Shown here piece by piece: positions 50,388 to 58,646 of a stretch of DNA of 64,000 nt. A program made the translations under genes and the position numbers. A model generated the notes under the pieces. It worked only from the letters and a program-made list of their open reading frames with translations. It was not told the origin of the DNA and searched no databases. Within the stretch, counting starts at the first letter, position 1. Every line of letters begins with the position of its first letter. The stretch is taken from NCBI RefSeq assembly GCF_030518195.1, contig NZ_JAULSC010000019.1, positions 1-64,000 on the forward strand. Direction: 5' to 3'. The DNA comes from Nocardioides cremeus (GTDB lineage Bacteria > Actinomycetota > Actinomycetes > Propionibacteriales > Nocardioidaceae).

Positions 50388-50846
50388 ATGCGCATCCACG
50401 AGCTCGGCCACCTGGTGCTCTACGTCCGCGACCTGGAGCGCTCACGGCGGTTCTACCGAGACGTGCTCGGCTGGAACGAGATCCGCGGGGAGGTCCCCCT
50501 GCCGGTCCCCGCGGCGGCGTTCTCCTCCGGACGCACCCACCACGAGCTGCTGCTCATCGAGGTGGGCCCGGCCGCGGCGCCGATGCCCCCGGGGCACCGT
50601 GTGGGCCTGTACCACTTCGGCCTCAAGGTCGGCGACAACGACGACGACCTCCGCGAGGTCGTGCGTCACCTGACCGAGCACGGGGTGCAGATCCAGGGGG
50701 CCAGCGACCACACGATCACCCACTCGCTCTACATCGCCGACCCCGACGGGCACGAGATCGAGCTCTACGTCGACGTGATGGCCACGGAGGAGTGGCTCGC
50801 CGACCCCTCGGTGGTCTTCGCCCCGATCCGTCCCCTACGTCTGTGA
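50388..50846 (+). CDS. VOC-family (glyoxalase/dioxygenase) metalloenzyme
   Basis: 152 residues made of two beta-alpha-beta-beta-beta modules: HELGHLVLYVRDLERSRRFY (metal His in GHLVLYV), HHELLLIEVG, GLYHFGLKVGDND (second His) and ADPDGHEIELYVD (Glu). This is the fold of extradiol dioxygenases and glyoxalase-like resistance or detoxification proteins. It starts 87 bases after the luciferase-domain gene. Substrate unknown. Confidence 0.85.
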   Translation: MRIHELGHLVLYVRDLERSRRFYRDVLGWNEIRGEVPLPVPAAAFSSGRTHHELLLIEVGPAAAPMPPGHRVGLYHFGLKVGDNDDDLREVVRHLTEHGVQIQGASDHTITHSLYIADPDGHEIELYVDVMATEEWLADPSVVFAPIRPLRL

Positions 50847-51212
50847 CCCTCCGTGCCTGGAGCGGCGCAGGCCGCAGCGTCTGGCCATCGGCATCCAGTC
50901 CGCTGCCCAGATCACCGGCCGTGCTGAGGTGACAAGGCCGGCACCGTGTTGCTGCGCTACTCACTTACGACAATCATGCCGTCTCTCAGATGAGTATGAC
51001 GGCGGCCGATTGCGCGATGGGTCACGAGGGTGAAGGGAGCGAGCGAGCCCCGCACGCGCGGGGGGTCCGGATCGCCGCGGTGTCCGTGCTCCTCGCAGTC
51101 CAGCATGCCCCGGTGCTCGGACGGCTGACGGTTCACCTGCATCGAGCGCGTCACTGCGAAACGCCTGGGCGTGCCCGGAGACTACGGATCGTGGTGTTGA
51201 GGTCCCATTCGG
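50847..51212. other. Intergenic region, no gene seen
   Basis: 366 bases between the VOC gene and the convergent minus-strand gene ending at 51213. No frame, RNA gene or strong hairpin was recognised; it includes a short AT-richer piece near 50960-51000. Confidence 0.4.
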
Positions 51213-51869
51213 TCAGCGGATGTTGGGGCCGGTCTTCTCGTCGAGGTTGCGCACGTGCCGCTCCACTCTTCGCAGGGTCCGTTGGAGGTTCTCGAAGTAG
51301 CCGGGGAGTTCTTCGAGGACGGCGGTGCTTCGGTTGAGCCGGTCCAGACTTCCGGGCAGTGGTCCGGTGGTGGAGGCGAGCCTGCGCAGCGGCCGTTCCA
51401 TCTTGTCCAATGGTTCGACGAGGCTTTGGTCGAGGCTGGCGAGGCGGCCGTCGAGCCGGCGCAGGGAGGTCTGGAGGTCGCCGAGCTGGCCGGACAGTCG
51501 CGCGAGTTTGGGTGCGGCCTCGCCGAGGGGTTTGGAGGTGCGTTGCAGCGTCTCGAGGTCGCGCAGAAGTCGGTCGACCTGGCCGGCGAGGGTCTCGATG
51601 TGCGGCGCGACCAGGGACAGGTCTTTCGTCGCTCTGACGACCGGCGGGGTGACCTTCTTGACGTTGCGGTCGATCCGCTGGACTTGGTCGAGGGTGTCGG
51701 GGGCTCGGTCGACGACCTCGAGGGTTTCGGGCATGCGGGTGGCGGCTTTGGCGAGGCCGGGGATATGGGGGAGGAGCAGTGCGAGTCCGAGGGTCAGGAC
51801 GAGGAGGACCAGCGCGACGAGGGCCGCGAGCGCGCGTACCGCCCAGAGCGGAAGAGCGTTGTGAAGCAT
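51213..51869 (-). CDS. Membrane-anchored coiled-coil protein (218 aa)
   Basis: 218 residues from MLHNALPLWAVRALAALVAL, one N-terminal transmembrane helix, then repeated heptad-like segments (LEVVDRAPDTLDQVQRIDRN; LAGQVDRLLRDLETLQRTSK; LARLSGQLGDLQTSLRRLDG). The shape resembles MCE-associated or envelope tether proteins found with lipid or hydrophobic-compound transporters. It lies behind the thioesterase gene on the same strand, close to an MMPL exporter. No specific family could be named. Confidence 0.6.
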   Translation of the reverse strand: MLHNALPLWAVRALAALVALVLLVLTLGLALLLPHIPGLAKAATRMPETLEVVDRAPDTLDQVQRIDRNVKKVTPPVVRATKDLSLVAPHIETLAGQVDRLLRDLETLQRTSKPLGEAAPKLARLSGQLGDLQTSLRRLDGRLASLDQSLVEPLDKMERPLRRLASTTGPLPGSLDRLNRSTAVLEELPGYFENLQRTLRRVERHVRNLDEKTGPNIR

Positions 51870-51954
51870 GAGGAACCATCCTTGCGTTGACGGGCAGCGG
51901 GTCCCGCTGTTCGCCTCGGGCAACGGCGTGTTGTTCACCCGCCCGATGCTGCGG

Positions 51955-52440
51955 TCACTGCGTACCCCGGGTGAAGTGGTCGACACCGACGGTGACGAAC
52001 ACCGCTGTCGACGTTGCGACCAGGAACCCGTCGCGGTCGGTCAGGCTGGCGGCGAGGAACAGTTTGCGGCCCTCTTGATTCGTCACGCCCGCCTCCATCC
52101 GATAGGGGGTGCCGATCATGACCGGCGCTCGGTAGTCGACCGTCAGCTGGCGGGTGACCGCGGGTGCGCCGACGAGGTAGAGCAGGAATCCGTAGAGGTC
52201 GTCGATGACCGTGGCGACTGCGCCGCCGTGGGCGATGCCGGGAGCGCCGACGTGCCGGTTGTCGAAGGTGTGCTCGGCCACGACGCCGTCCCCATAGCGG
52301 CGAACCTGGAGGTGATGGCCGTGCGGGTTGTCGGGTCCGCAGCCCAGGCACTGCTCGTGGTGGGGCGGCAGGTCGACTCCTTCCGCGTGCGGCCGGAACT
52401 TCTCAGCCCAGGTGGCAAGCATCGATTTCAGGTCAGTCAT
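51955..52440 (-). CDS. PaaI-type hotdog thioesterase
   Basis: 161 residues. HHEQCLGCGPDNPHGHHLQV, HVGAPGIAHGGAVATVIDDL (the G-x-x-HGG motif) and TRQLTVDYRAPVMIGTPYRM are typical of PaaI/YbgC-like acyl-CoA thioesterases with the fused CxGCG-x-NP segment. It would hydrolyse an acyl-CoA or related thioester. The start overlaps the end of the TetR gene by eight bases, so both are on one transcript and TetR may control it. Confidence 0.85.
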   Translation of the reverse strand: MTDLKSMLATWAEKFRPHAEGVDLPPHHEQCLGCGPDNPHGHHLQVRRYGDGVVAEHTFDNRHVGAPGIAHGGAVATVIDDLYGFLLYLVGAPAVTRQLTVDYRAPVMIGTPYRMEAGVTNQEGRKLFLAASLTDRDGFLVATSTAVFVTVGVDHFTRGTQ

Positions 52441-53059
52441 GGGATGGACGGCCTCTCAGGAGTTGGGCCCAGGCTGCGAGGACCTGTTCTTGGCGGTGGC
52501 CTGGGTGGGAGGTGAGCAGGCCGCTGACCCCCCTGCCGAGGAGGAGGTCGAGGGTGAGCCGGATCTTGATCGGGTCGTCGGTGACGTAGGTGCGACAGAT
52601 CTGCGCAAGCTCCTCGTTGACGCGCTCCTCGGCTGGGATCAACTGGGCTCGCAGATCGGGATGTGAGCGGGCGGCCACCCACAGTTCCAGGGTGGCGGCG
52701 TACAGCGGACCAGAGAGAGCCTGTGCCAGCAGCCCAAGCGCAGCCTCCTGCGGCTCTGTCCGACTCCGAGAAGCCTTCGCCCCTTGAAGCGTGGCCGGGG
52801 ACAGGTCGGCCAACGCCTCGCGTACTCGCCGCAAGCGCTTCTGCGCAAGATGCTCGACCGCCGCGACCACCAGTTGGTCTCGGGTCCCGAAGTGATGCAG
52901 CTGTGCGCCCCGTGACAAGCCGGCCTTCTCGGCCACGGCGGCACTGGTGGTGCCGGTGTAGCCCAGGTCGACCAGGCACGCCACGGTGGCCTCCAGCAGC
53001 ACACGACGAGTGGCTGCGGAGCGTTCCTCCTGCCGCCTTGCCTGCACTGACACAGCCAC
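52433..53059 (-). CDS. TetR-family regulator
   Basis: 208 residues: RRVLLEATVACLVDLGYTGT, TSAAVAEKAGLSRGAQLHHF (recognition helix) and GTRDQLVVAAVEHLAQKRLR form the TetR DNA-binding domain; a helical ligand domain follows. The upstream bases carry ATGCAGGCACGAATGTATGT-type sequence, also found before a decayed paralogue at 56390. It probably represses itself, the thioesterase and the membrane protein; the ligand may be a fatty acyl or aromatic compound. Confidence 0.85.
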   Translation of the reverse strand: MAVSVQARRQEERSAATRRVLLEATVACLVDLGYTGTTSAAVAEKAGLSRGAQLHHFGTRDQLVVAAVEHLAQKRLRRVREALADLSPATLQGAKASRSRTEPQEAALGLLAQALSGPLYAATLELWVAARSHPDLRAQLIPAEERVNEELAQICRTYVTDDPIKIRLTLDLLLGRGVSGLLTSHPGHRQEQVLAAWAQLLRGRPSHD

Positions 53060-53383
53060 ACCTTACATGCAGGCACGAATGTATGTATGTCGGGAGCGTC
53101 GAGTTCCCATCCGACGGCGGGCCGGCCATCCTGAACGATGCCGGGACCCGACGTCTGTCGGTCAAGTTCGGCGATGCTCGCCGACGACGACCGCTACACC
53201 TCCGCCTCGCTCGCGGAAGGGTCTCAGGTCAGTCCGGCCGTGATAGCCGCCGAATGGCCGAGGCGACGACGTTCATCGCGTTCCTGCGCAGCGCATTGGA
53301 GGGAATACGGGAGCGCTGGTCCGGTTGCCGGCGGGGGGTCCTGAACGTTCCCCGGAGGTTCGGCTCTGGATGCTTCGGTTCGC
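53060..53383. promoter_or_regulatory. Upstream region of the TetR operon
   Basis: 324 bases without a gene. The first 40 bases hold CATGCAGGCACGAATGTATG and TGTATGTCGGGAG, sharing GAATGTATG with the region before the TetR remnant near 56740, consistent with an operator. The rest shows nothing recognisable. Confidence 0.4.
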
Positions 53384-55723
53384 TCAGTTGCGGACCTCGA
53401 TGCTTTGTCGGTCGGTGGCCTCGGCCTGCTGGTTGAGCATGGTCAGCAGCTTGTCGCCCTCGATGTCGAGGTCGGGCAGTAGGCGGTCGAGCCAGCGGGG
53501 CAGCCACCATGCGCGCTCGTTGAAGACGGCCATGAGGGCCGGGACGAGGGTCAGCCGGACGATGAAGGCGTCGATGAGGATGCCGGCGGCGAGGGCGAAG
53601 CCGATCTGCTTGATCATGATGTCGTGGCTGAAGATGAAGCCGGAGAAGACCGCGACCATGATGATCGCGGCTGCGACGACGACCCGGCTGGCTTGGTCGA
53701 ACCCATGGACGACGCTTTGTCGGGCTGGCTGGCCGTGGATGTGTGCCTCGCGCATGGAGGAGACCAGGAACACCTCGTAGTCCATGGCGAGTCCGTAGAG
53801 GATGCCGGTGACGATGATCGGCATGAAGCTCATCAGTGGGCCGCCGGTGTCGAACCCGAAGAGGCCGCTGAGCCAGCCCCACTGGAAGACGGCGGTGGTG
53901 GCACCGAAGGTGGCCAGGATGCTGAGCAGGAAGCCGGCGGTGGCCTTGATCGGGACGACGATCGAGCGGAAGACCAGCATCAGGATCAGGATGGAGAGCA
54001 CGATGATGATGGCGAGGTAGAGCGGTAGGACGTCGGCGAGCTTGTCGGACATGTCGATGCCGATGGCGGTGAACCCGGTCACGCCCAACTGCACCTGGTT
54101 CTCCCGGGCGATCGCGTTGTCGGGCTCGCGCAGCGACTTCACGAGGTCGCTGGTGGCCTCGTCGCTGGGGCCGGAGGTGGGGATGACGCTGAACACGGCC
54201 AGGTCGCCGGCCTCGTTGACGCCGACCGGGGCGGCCAGCACGATGTCGTCTCGGTCCTGGAGGCCGCCGATCAGTTTCGCGGTCAGCTCGGGCGTGACCC
54301 GGCCGGCTGTGCCGGTGGGCTCTGCGGTGACCAGGAGCGGGCCGTTGAATCCCTCACCGAAGCCCCGGGCGACCGCCTCGTAGCTCTGCCGGGCAGCGGT
54401 GTCCTGGTTCGCGGTCGCACCGGTGGGGATGCCCAGGTTCATGCTGGCCGCCGGGATCGCCATAACCCCCAGGATCGCGACCACGCCGGCGATGACCGGC
54501 CACCTGAACCTGATCACACCCTTCACCCAGTGGTCAGCGACGCTGTGGGACTCCGCGTCCACCTTGGCGCGGCGTCGGGCTCGGGCCTTGTCGGAGCAGA
54601 TCCGCTCCCCGACCAGCCCCAGCAGGGCGGGCAGCAGGGTCAGGGCGATGAGCACGGCCAGGGCCACCGTGGAGGCCGCGACGAGTGCCATCGTGGACAA
54701 CATGGCGATGCCGATGACGGTCAGCGCGGTCAGCGCGATGAGGACGGTGAGGCCGGCGAAGAAGACCGCACTGCCCGCGGTGCCGACTGCTCTGCCGGCT
54801 GCTTCCCGCGCGGTGAGTCCTCCATCGAGGATCAGCCGTCGCTGCCGGTTGACGACGAACAGCGCGTAGTCGATCCCGACGGCCAGGCCGACCATGAGAC
54901 CGAGAACGGGGGTGGCGGAGTTCATCTCGACGACCGTGGAGAGCGCGTACGCGCCGCCCACCCCGATGCCGACACCGACCAGCGCGGTGACCAGGGGAAG
55001 GCCGGCCGCGATCAGGGAACCCAGGGTCAGCACCAGCACCAGGGTGGCGATGGCGAGACCGATCACTTCGCCGATGCCGACGGGGATCTCGATGGCCTTG
55101 AGCGAGTCGCTCGGGAGAACGGTGATCCCGGTTCCCTGCTCGGCGCGCTCCACCACCTCGACCACCGAGGTAACGTCGTCATCTGTCAATGAGGTCGAGG
55201 CGACCGTGAACTGGAACTGGAACAGCGCGACCTGCCCGTCCGAGGACACCAGCACGCCGGGCACCGGGGCCCCGTCCATCAGCAGCGGCTGGTAGGGCGG
55301 CGCCTGTCCCTGGTCCGACCCGGCCAGGGGATCGACCGGTGCATTGTCTGGCGGAGTGCCCGGGGCGCCCTCCTCGGCGGCACCCAGCGCGGCGTCGAGG
55401 GGGTTGACGACCTTCTCCAGGTCATAGACGTCGCCGACGGTGCCGCTGATCACCGCGAGTCGCTCCGGAGTGTCGAGCCGCTCACCGTCCGGGGCAGTGA
55501 AGACCACGCTGGCCTGACCCCCGGAGGCCTCGGGGAGCTCCTCGGCTACGCGGTCGAGGACGGTCTGGGCCTCGGTGCCCTCGATCTTCATCTCGGAGCT
55601 GACGCTCACCCCGTTGATGGCCACGGCACCGACGACCACCGTGAGGACGGCGAGCCAACCCGCAATGAACAGCCAGGGCCTGCCGAACGCGGTTCGTCCG
55701 AGCCGGTACAAGAAAGTGGACAT
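53384..55723 (-). CDS. MMPL/RND-family exporter
   Basis: 779 residues. Two repeats, each with one helix (WLAVLTVVVGAVAINGVSVS; WPVIAGVVAILGVMAIPAAS), a large external loop and five clustered helices (PVGIGEVIGLAIATLVLVLT to ALTLLPALLGLVG; LPLYLAIIIVLSILILMLVF to LVPALMAVFNERAWWLP). GLAVGIDYALFVVNRQRR and GLAMDYEVFLVSSMREAH carry the Asp-Tyr pairs used for proton relay in MMPL proteins. These pump lipids, siderophores or drugs. The TetR gene at 55768-56370 lies 44 bases upstream on the same strand and likely regulates it. Confidence 0.92.
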   Translation of the reverse strand: MSTFLYRLGRTAFGRPWLFIAGWLAVLTVVVGAVAINGVSVSSEMKIEGTEAQTVLDRVAEELPEASGGQASVVFTAPDGERLDTPERLAVISGTVGDVYDLEKVVNPLDAALGAAEEGAPGTPPDNAPVDPLAGSDQGQAPPYQPLLMDGAPVPGVLVSSDGQVALFQFQFTVASTSLTDDDVTSVVEVVERAEQGTGITVLPSDSLKAIEIPVGIGEVIGLAIATLVLVLTLGSLIAAGLPLVTALVGVGIGVGGAYALSTVVEMNSATPVLGLMVGLAVGIDYALFVVNRQRRLILDGGLTAREAAGRAVGTAGSAVFFAGLTVLIALTALTVIGIAMLSTMALVAASTVALAVLIALTLLPALLGLVGERICSDKARARRRAKVDAESHSVADHWVKGVIRFRWPVIAGVVAILGVMAIPAASMNLGIPTGATANQDTAARQSYEAVARGFGEGFNGPLLVTAEPTGTAGRVTPELTAKLIGGLQDRDDIVLAAPVGVNEAGDLAVFSVIPTSGPSDEATSDLVKSLREPDNAIARENQVQLGVTGFTAIGIDMSDKLADVLPLYLAIIIVLSILILMLVFRSIVVPIKATAGFLLSILATFGATTAVFQWGWLSGLFGFDTGGPLMSFMPIIVTGILYGLAMDYEVFLVSSMREAHIHGQPARQSVVHGFDQASRVVVAAAIIMVAVFSGFIFSHDIMIKQIGFALAAGILIDAFIVRLTLVPALMAVFNERAWWLPRWLDRLLPDLDIEGDKLLTMLNQQAEATDRQSIEVRN

Positions 55724-55767
55724 GGGTCTGGTGCTCCTTGGGGGGCGAGAGGCGGCGGCGTCTAGAT

Positions 55768-56370
55768 CTAGAGGCCGTGGCGCAGGTAGTCGAAGGCGAT
55801 GTCGAGGAACGAGCCGTAGTCCATCGATGCGGGGGTGGCGTCGCTCTCGCCGCCGAGGTGTACATCGAGGGTCCCCTCGAGGGCGGCCATCACGGCGCCG
55901 TACACGGCACCGAACAGCAGGGGCACGTAGACGGTGGGGTACCGGTCCCCCGCCACCGAGGCCAAGAGGTCCTGTGCGGTATGGCGCATGCGTTGCTGAA
56001 CGCCAAGTACGTAGGGCTCCAGGGTCGGATACTGCCGCGCCATCGCCATCAGCTCGCGCATCCTCACCAACGCGTCTGCGGTGAACTGCGTCCTCATCAC
56101 GGCCAACAGGGCATCGAGCAGGGACAGGTCAGCGGGAAGGCCGGTCAGGATCGCACTCGCGTCCTCGACACCACCGAACGCGACCGAAGCAACTGCCTCC
56201 TCCTTGCACGAGAAGTGGTTCGCGAAGGTGCGCCGGGAGTACCCCGCCCGCTCCACCACGTCCGCAGTGACAAACCCCGACAAGCCGCGCTCACGGGTCA
56301 GCTCGAACGCCGCCTGGGCCAGCGCCTCTGCCGTCGCCTCGCGCTTGAGATCCCGCAACCCACGATCCAT
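55768..56370 (-). CDS. TetR-family regulator of the MMPL exporter
   Basis: 200 residues from MDRGLRDLKREATAEALAQA; the HTH is LSGFVTADVVERAGYSRRTF followed by ANHFSCKEEAVASV, the AcrR-like NYF(K/S)-K form. The rest is a helical ligand domain with FGAVYGAVMAALEGTLDVHL. It is co-directional with and directly upstream of the MMPL gene. Start chosen at 56370; an upstream frame extension has no coding look. Confidence 0.82.
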   Translation of the reverse strand: MDRGLRDLKREATAEALAQAAFELTRERGLSGFVTADVVERAGYSRRTFANHFSCKEEAVASVAFGGVEDASAILTGLPADLSLLDALLAVMRTQFTADALVRMRELMAMARQYPTLEPYVLGVQQRMRHTAQDLLASVAGDRYPTVYVPLLFGAVYGAVMAALEGTLDVHLGGESDATPASMDYGSFLDIAFDYLRHGL

Positions 56371-56389
56371 GCCCTCAGTATGCCGGTCC

Positions 56390-56730
56390 CTACCCAATGA
56401 GAAAAAGTGCCCAATGCGCAGCTCGGCATTCACCTCCGCGCGGTTCCGTAGAGCGCGCCATCTCAGTCAGTTGCTCTCGCACCTGCCGCAGCCGTTTCTG
56501 CGCCAGATGCTCGACCGCGGCGACCACCAACTGGTCGCGGGTCCCGCAATGGTGGGGCTGGGCGCCCCGCGGCAGCCCGGCCTTCTGCGCAACCGCCGCG
56601 CCGGCGGTGCCGGTGCAGCCGAGCTCGACCAGACACGTGATGGTGGCGTCCGGGAGGCCGCCACGCTCTCCAGCCGAGCGGTCCTCCTCCCATCTGAATG
56701 CAGGTGCACCTCCGCGGGTTGCATGCGTGC
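56390..56730 (-). pseudogene. Truncated TetR paralogue
   Basis: The frame reads TCLVELGCTGTAGAAVAQKA, GLPRGAQPHHCGTRDQLVVA and AVEHLAQKRLRQVREQLTEM, closely matching residues 25-90 of the intact TetR at 52433-53059. It then leaves the homology and stops. The start codon region and ligand-binding domain are missing. An operator-like GCATGAATGTATGG lies just upstream (near 56735), similar to that of the intact gene. It is a partial duplicate, non-functional as a full regulator. Confidence 0.75.
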
Positions 56731-57107
56731 ATGAATGTATGGGGACTGCGTTCCCGTTGCTTCCGCGAGTGATGGAGTCGCATGAAGGCAGGGTGAGGTC
56801 ATGGCCAGAGTGGTCCTCGACTATCCGCACCGTCAGGCCGGGCACTGTGGCTCCGGTGCCTTGCGCGACCTGATGGAGTGGGAGGGGCTCGGCTGGGCTG
56901 GTAAGGGGTTCCGAGGCCGCCTGGCCGGCGTGCTCGCCGCCGCTCAAGGGTCCCGGATCACCTGTCCGGTGACGTTCTCGGTGACGGCTCCCGATCCGGC
57001 ACACGCTTCCCGTTGCGACGTCTCTGAACCTGAGTGTCCGCACAGGCTCGAGGGGACGCTGCCCATGCTCAGGTTCGTCGCAGAACCGTCAAAATTCGCG
57101 CGAACTT
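56731..57107. other. Right boundary region of the inserted island
   Basis: No gene seen. GAACCTGAG (57026-57034) and CTCAGGTTC (57068-57076) form a 9-bp inverted repeat. CTCAGGTTCG at 57068-57077 and GAACCGTCA at 57082-57090 both recur at the left boundary (45106 and 45191). The VirB4-like gene ends at 57108. These are the likely limits of the inserted segment. Confidence 0.4.
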
Positions 57108-58646
57108 CTAAAGTGCGGCCTCGATGGCCTCGTTGGTGTAGTAGAGCTTCTTCTCCAGCGGGTGGAGCACCGTCTGGACCTTGTAGGTGGCGTCTCCGAC
57201 GCACCACAGCGCGCGGCCCTTGTCCTGCATCGCCCACCCGGAGACGAGGTCCTGGGCGATCGGGCCGAAGCCGAGCATCGAGTCGAGCTCGCGCGCGACG
57301 CGCGGCTTCTGACCGCCGAGGATCTTGATGTCGGCCAGCTCGAGGAGGTCCTTGGCGATCATCGCGGCTTGGGAGTCGGCGTCGCCGACCGAGAGCAGGT
57401 CGGAGGGCTTGTGGAGGTTGGCGAACTGGATGTCGCCGCCCTTGCCGGCCATGCCGCGCGAGAGCCGCAGGTCGGCGTCGAAGCTCATCACCGCGGAGAC
57501 GCCGAGGCGCATCTGCTTCCAGACCTCGTCGCGTACGACGATGCGCAGGTCGCCGGGCTCGGCGATCTCGCGCAGGCCGCGGCCCCAGGAGTTCATGCAC
57601 AGCAGCGCGATGCCCACGGCCTCGTCGCCGAGGCCGTCGAGTCGGGAGAGGCTGAACGACTGGATCGGGGCGCGCCAGTCGACCTCGATGTTGGTGAAGT
57701 CGTCGAAGAGGCCGGCGAGGGTGCCGGTGACCAGCTCGCCGAGCGCGTTGCGCAGCAGCCGGGTCTGGTCGAGGAACTGGCGGGTGTTCCCGTACTCGCA
57801 CGCCCGGACGAGTTCCTCGGTGGGGTTGCGCAGCAGGTCCCATAGCCGCGGGATGGTGGTCTCGGTGAGGATCGAGTTGCCGGCGGCGTAGCCGGTGAGG
57901 ATGGCCAAGGCGTTGCGGACGACGTCGCTCTCGTCGGGTCCGAACGGCACTCGGCGCTGGTCGTCGAGCTTCATGCTGCCGACGAGGCCGCGGATCAGGA
58001 CCAGCCAGCGCTTGAAGATGATCGTGGTGCGCCGTTGGGCTTCCTCGGCCGAGAGCTTCTCCCAGTCGTGGCCGAGCGGGCCCATGGCCAGCGGGTTGAT
58101 TCGTGCCCAGAAGCCGGGGGCGATGACGAACGGCTCGACGCCGAGCGCGCGGCACAGTGACTCGTACTCGTCCTTGGGGTCACCCAGGACCAGGGTGCGG
58201 TAGCCGAAGGGCATCATCCGGGTGCAGAACGCCTTGGTGGTGCCGGACTTGCCGGTGCCGGGCTTGGCGAACTGGAAGATGTTCGGGTTGGTCGCCGACA
58301 CGTCGTCGCGCAGCACCCAGCCGAAGGGGTCGCAGTAGAACGAGCCGCCGGAGAGCTGGTCGACGCCCATCTGCGCCCCGGTCGGCGGCAGGGCCGGCGC
58401 GGACACGAACGGCCAGAACACCGGTGCCTGGTCACTCGTCATCCGCCAGGCCTGCGCCGGGGCGGTGGCGGGGGCCCAGCCGCGGCCGCGGCGGGCTGCA
58501 CCGCGGCGCGGGGCGTACTTGAAGATCCGGGGCTCCTTGGCCTCCGGGGCGGGCTGGGGGATCGTGGGCAGGTCGTGGCCGAAGTCGGAGAGCAGGGCGG
58601 CCATGTCGCGGCCGCCGCCGCGGTTCCGGCGGGTCGTGGTGGGCAT
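57108..58646 (-). CDS. VirB4/TraC-like conjugation ATPase
   Basis: 512 residues. Walker A FAKPGTGKSGTTKAF (about 127-140) after GSFYCDPFGWVLRDD; LVLGDPKDEYESLCRALGVE; Walker B RIVVRDEVWKQMRLG near 370; DADLRLSRGMAGKGGDIQFA and SGWAMQDKGRALWCVGDATY at the C-terminal side. It powers assembly of the type IV secretion channel. The start overlaps the stop of the SCO6880 gene (TGATG). In comparable elements the cell-wall hydrolase gene follows directly; here a 12-kb island intervenes. Confidence 0.9.
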   Translation of the reverse strand: MPTTTRRNRGGGRDMAALLSDFGHDLPTIPQPAPEAKEPRIFKYAPRRGAARRGRGWAPATAPAQAWRMTSDQAPVFWPFVSAPALPPTGAQMGVDQLSGGSFYCDPFGWVLRDDVSATNPNIFQFAKPGTGKSGTTKAFCTRMMPFGYRTLVLGDPKDEYESLCRALGVEPFVIAPGFWARINPLAMGPLGHDWEKLSAEEAQRRTTIIFKRWLVLIRGLVGSMKLDDQRRVPFGPDESDVVRNALAILTGYAAGNSILTETTIPRLWDLLRNPTEELVRACEYGNTRQFLDQTRLLRNALGELVTGTLAGLFDDFTNIEVDWRAPIQSFSLSRLDGLGDEAVGIALLCMNSWGRGLREIAEPGDLRIVVRDEVWKQMRLGVSAVMSFDADLRLSRGMAGKGGDIQFANLHKPSDLLSVGDADSQAAMIAKDLLELADIKILGGQKPRVARELDSMLGFGPIAQDLVSGWAMQDKGRALWCVGDATYKVQTVLHPLEKKLYYTNEAIEAAL

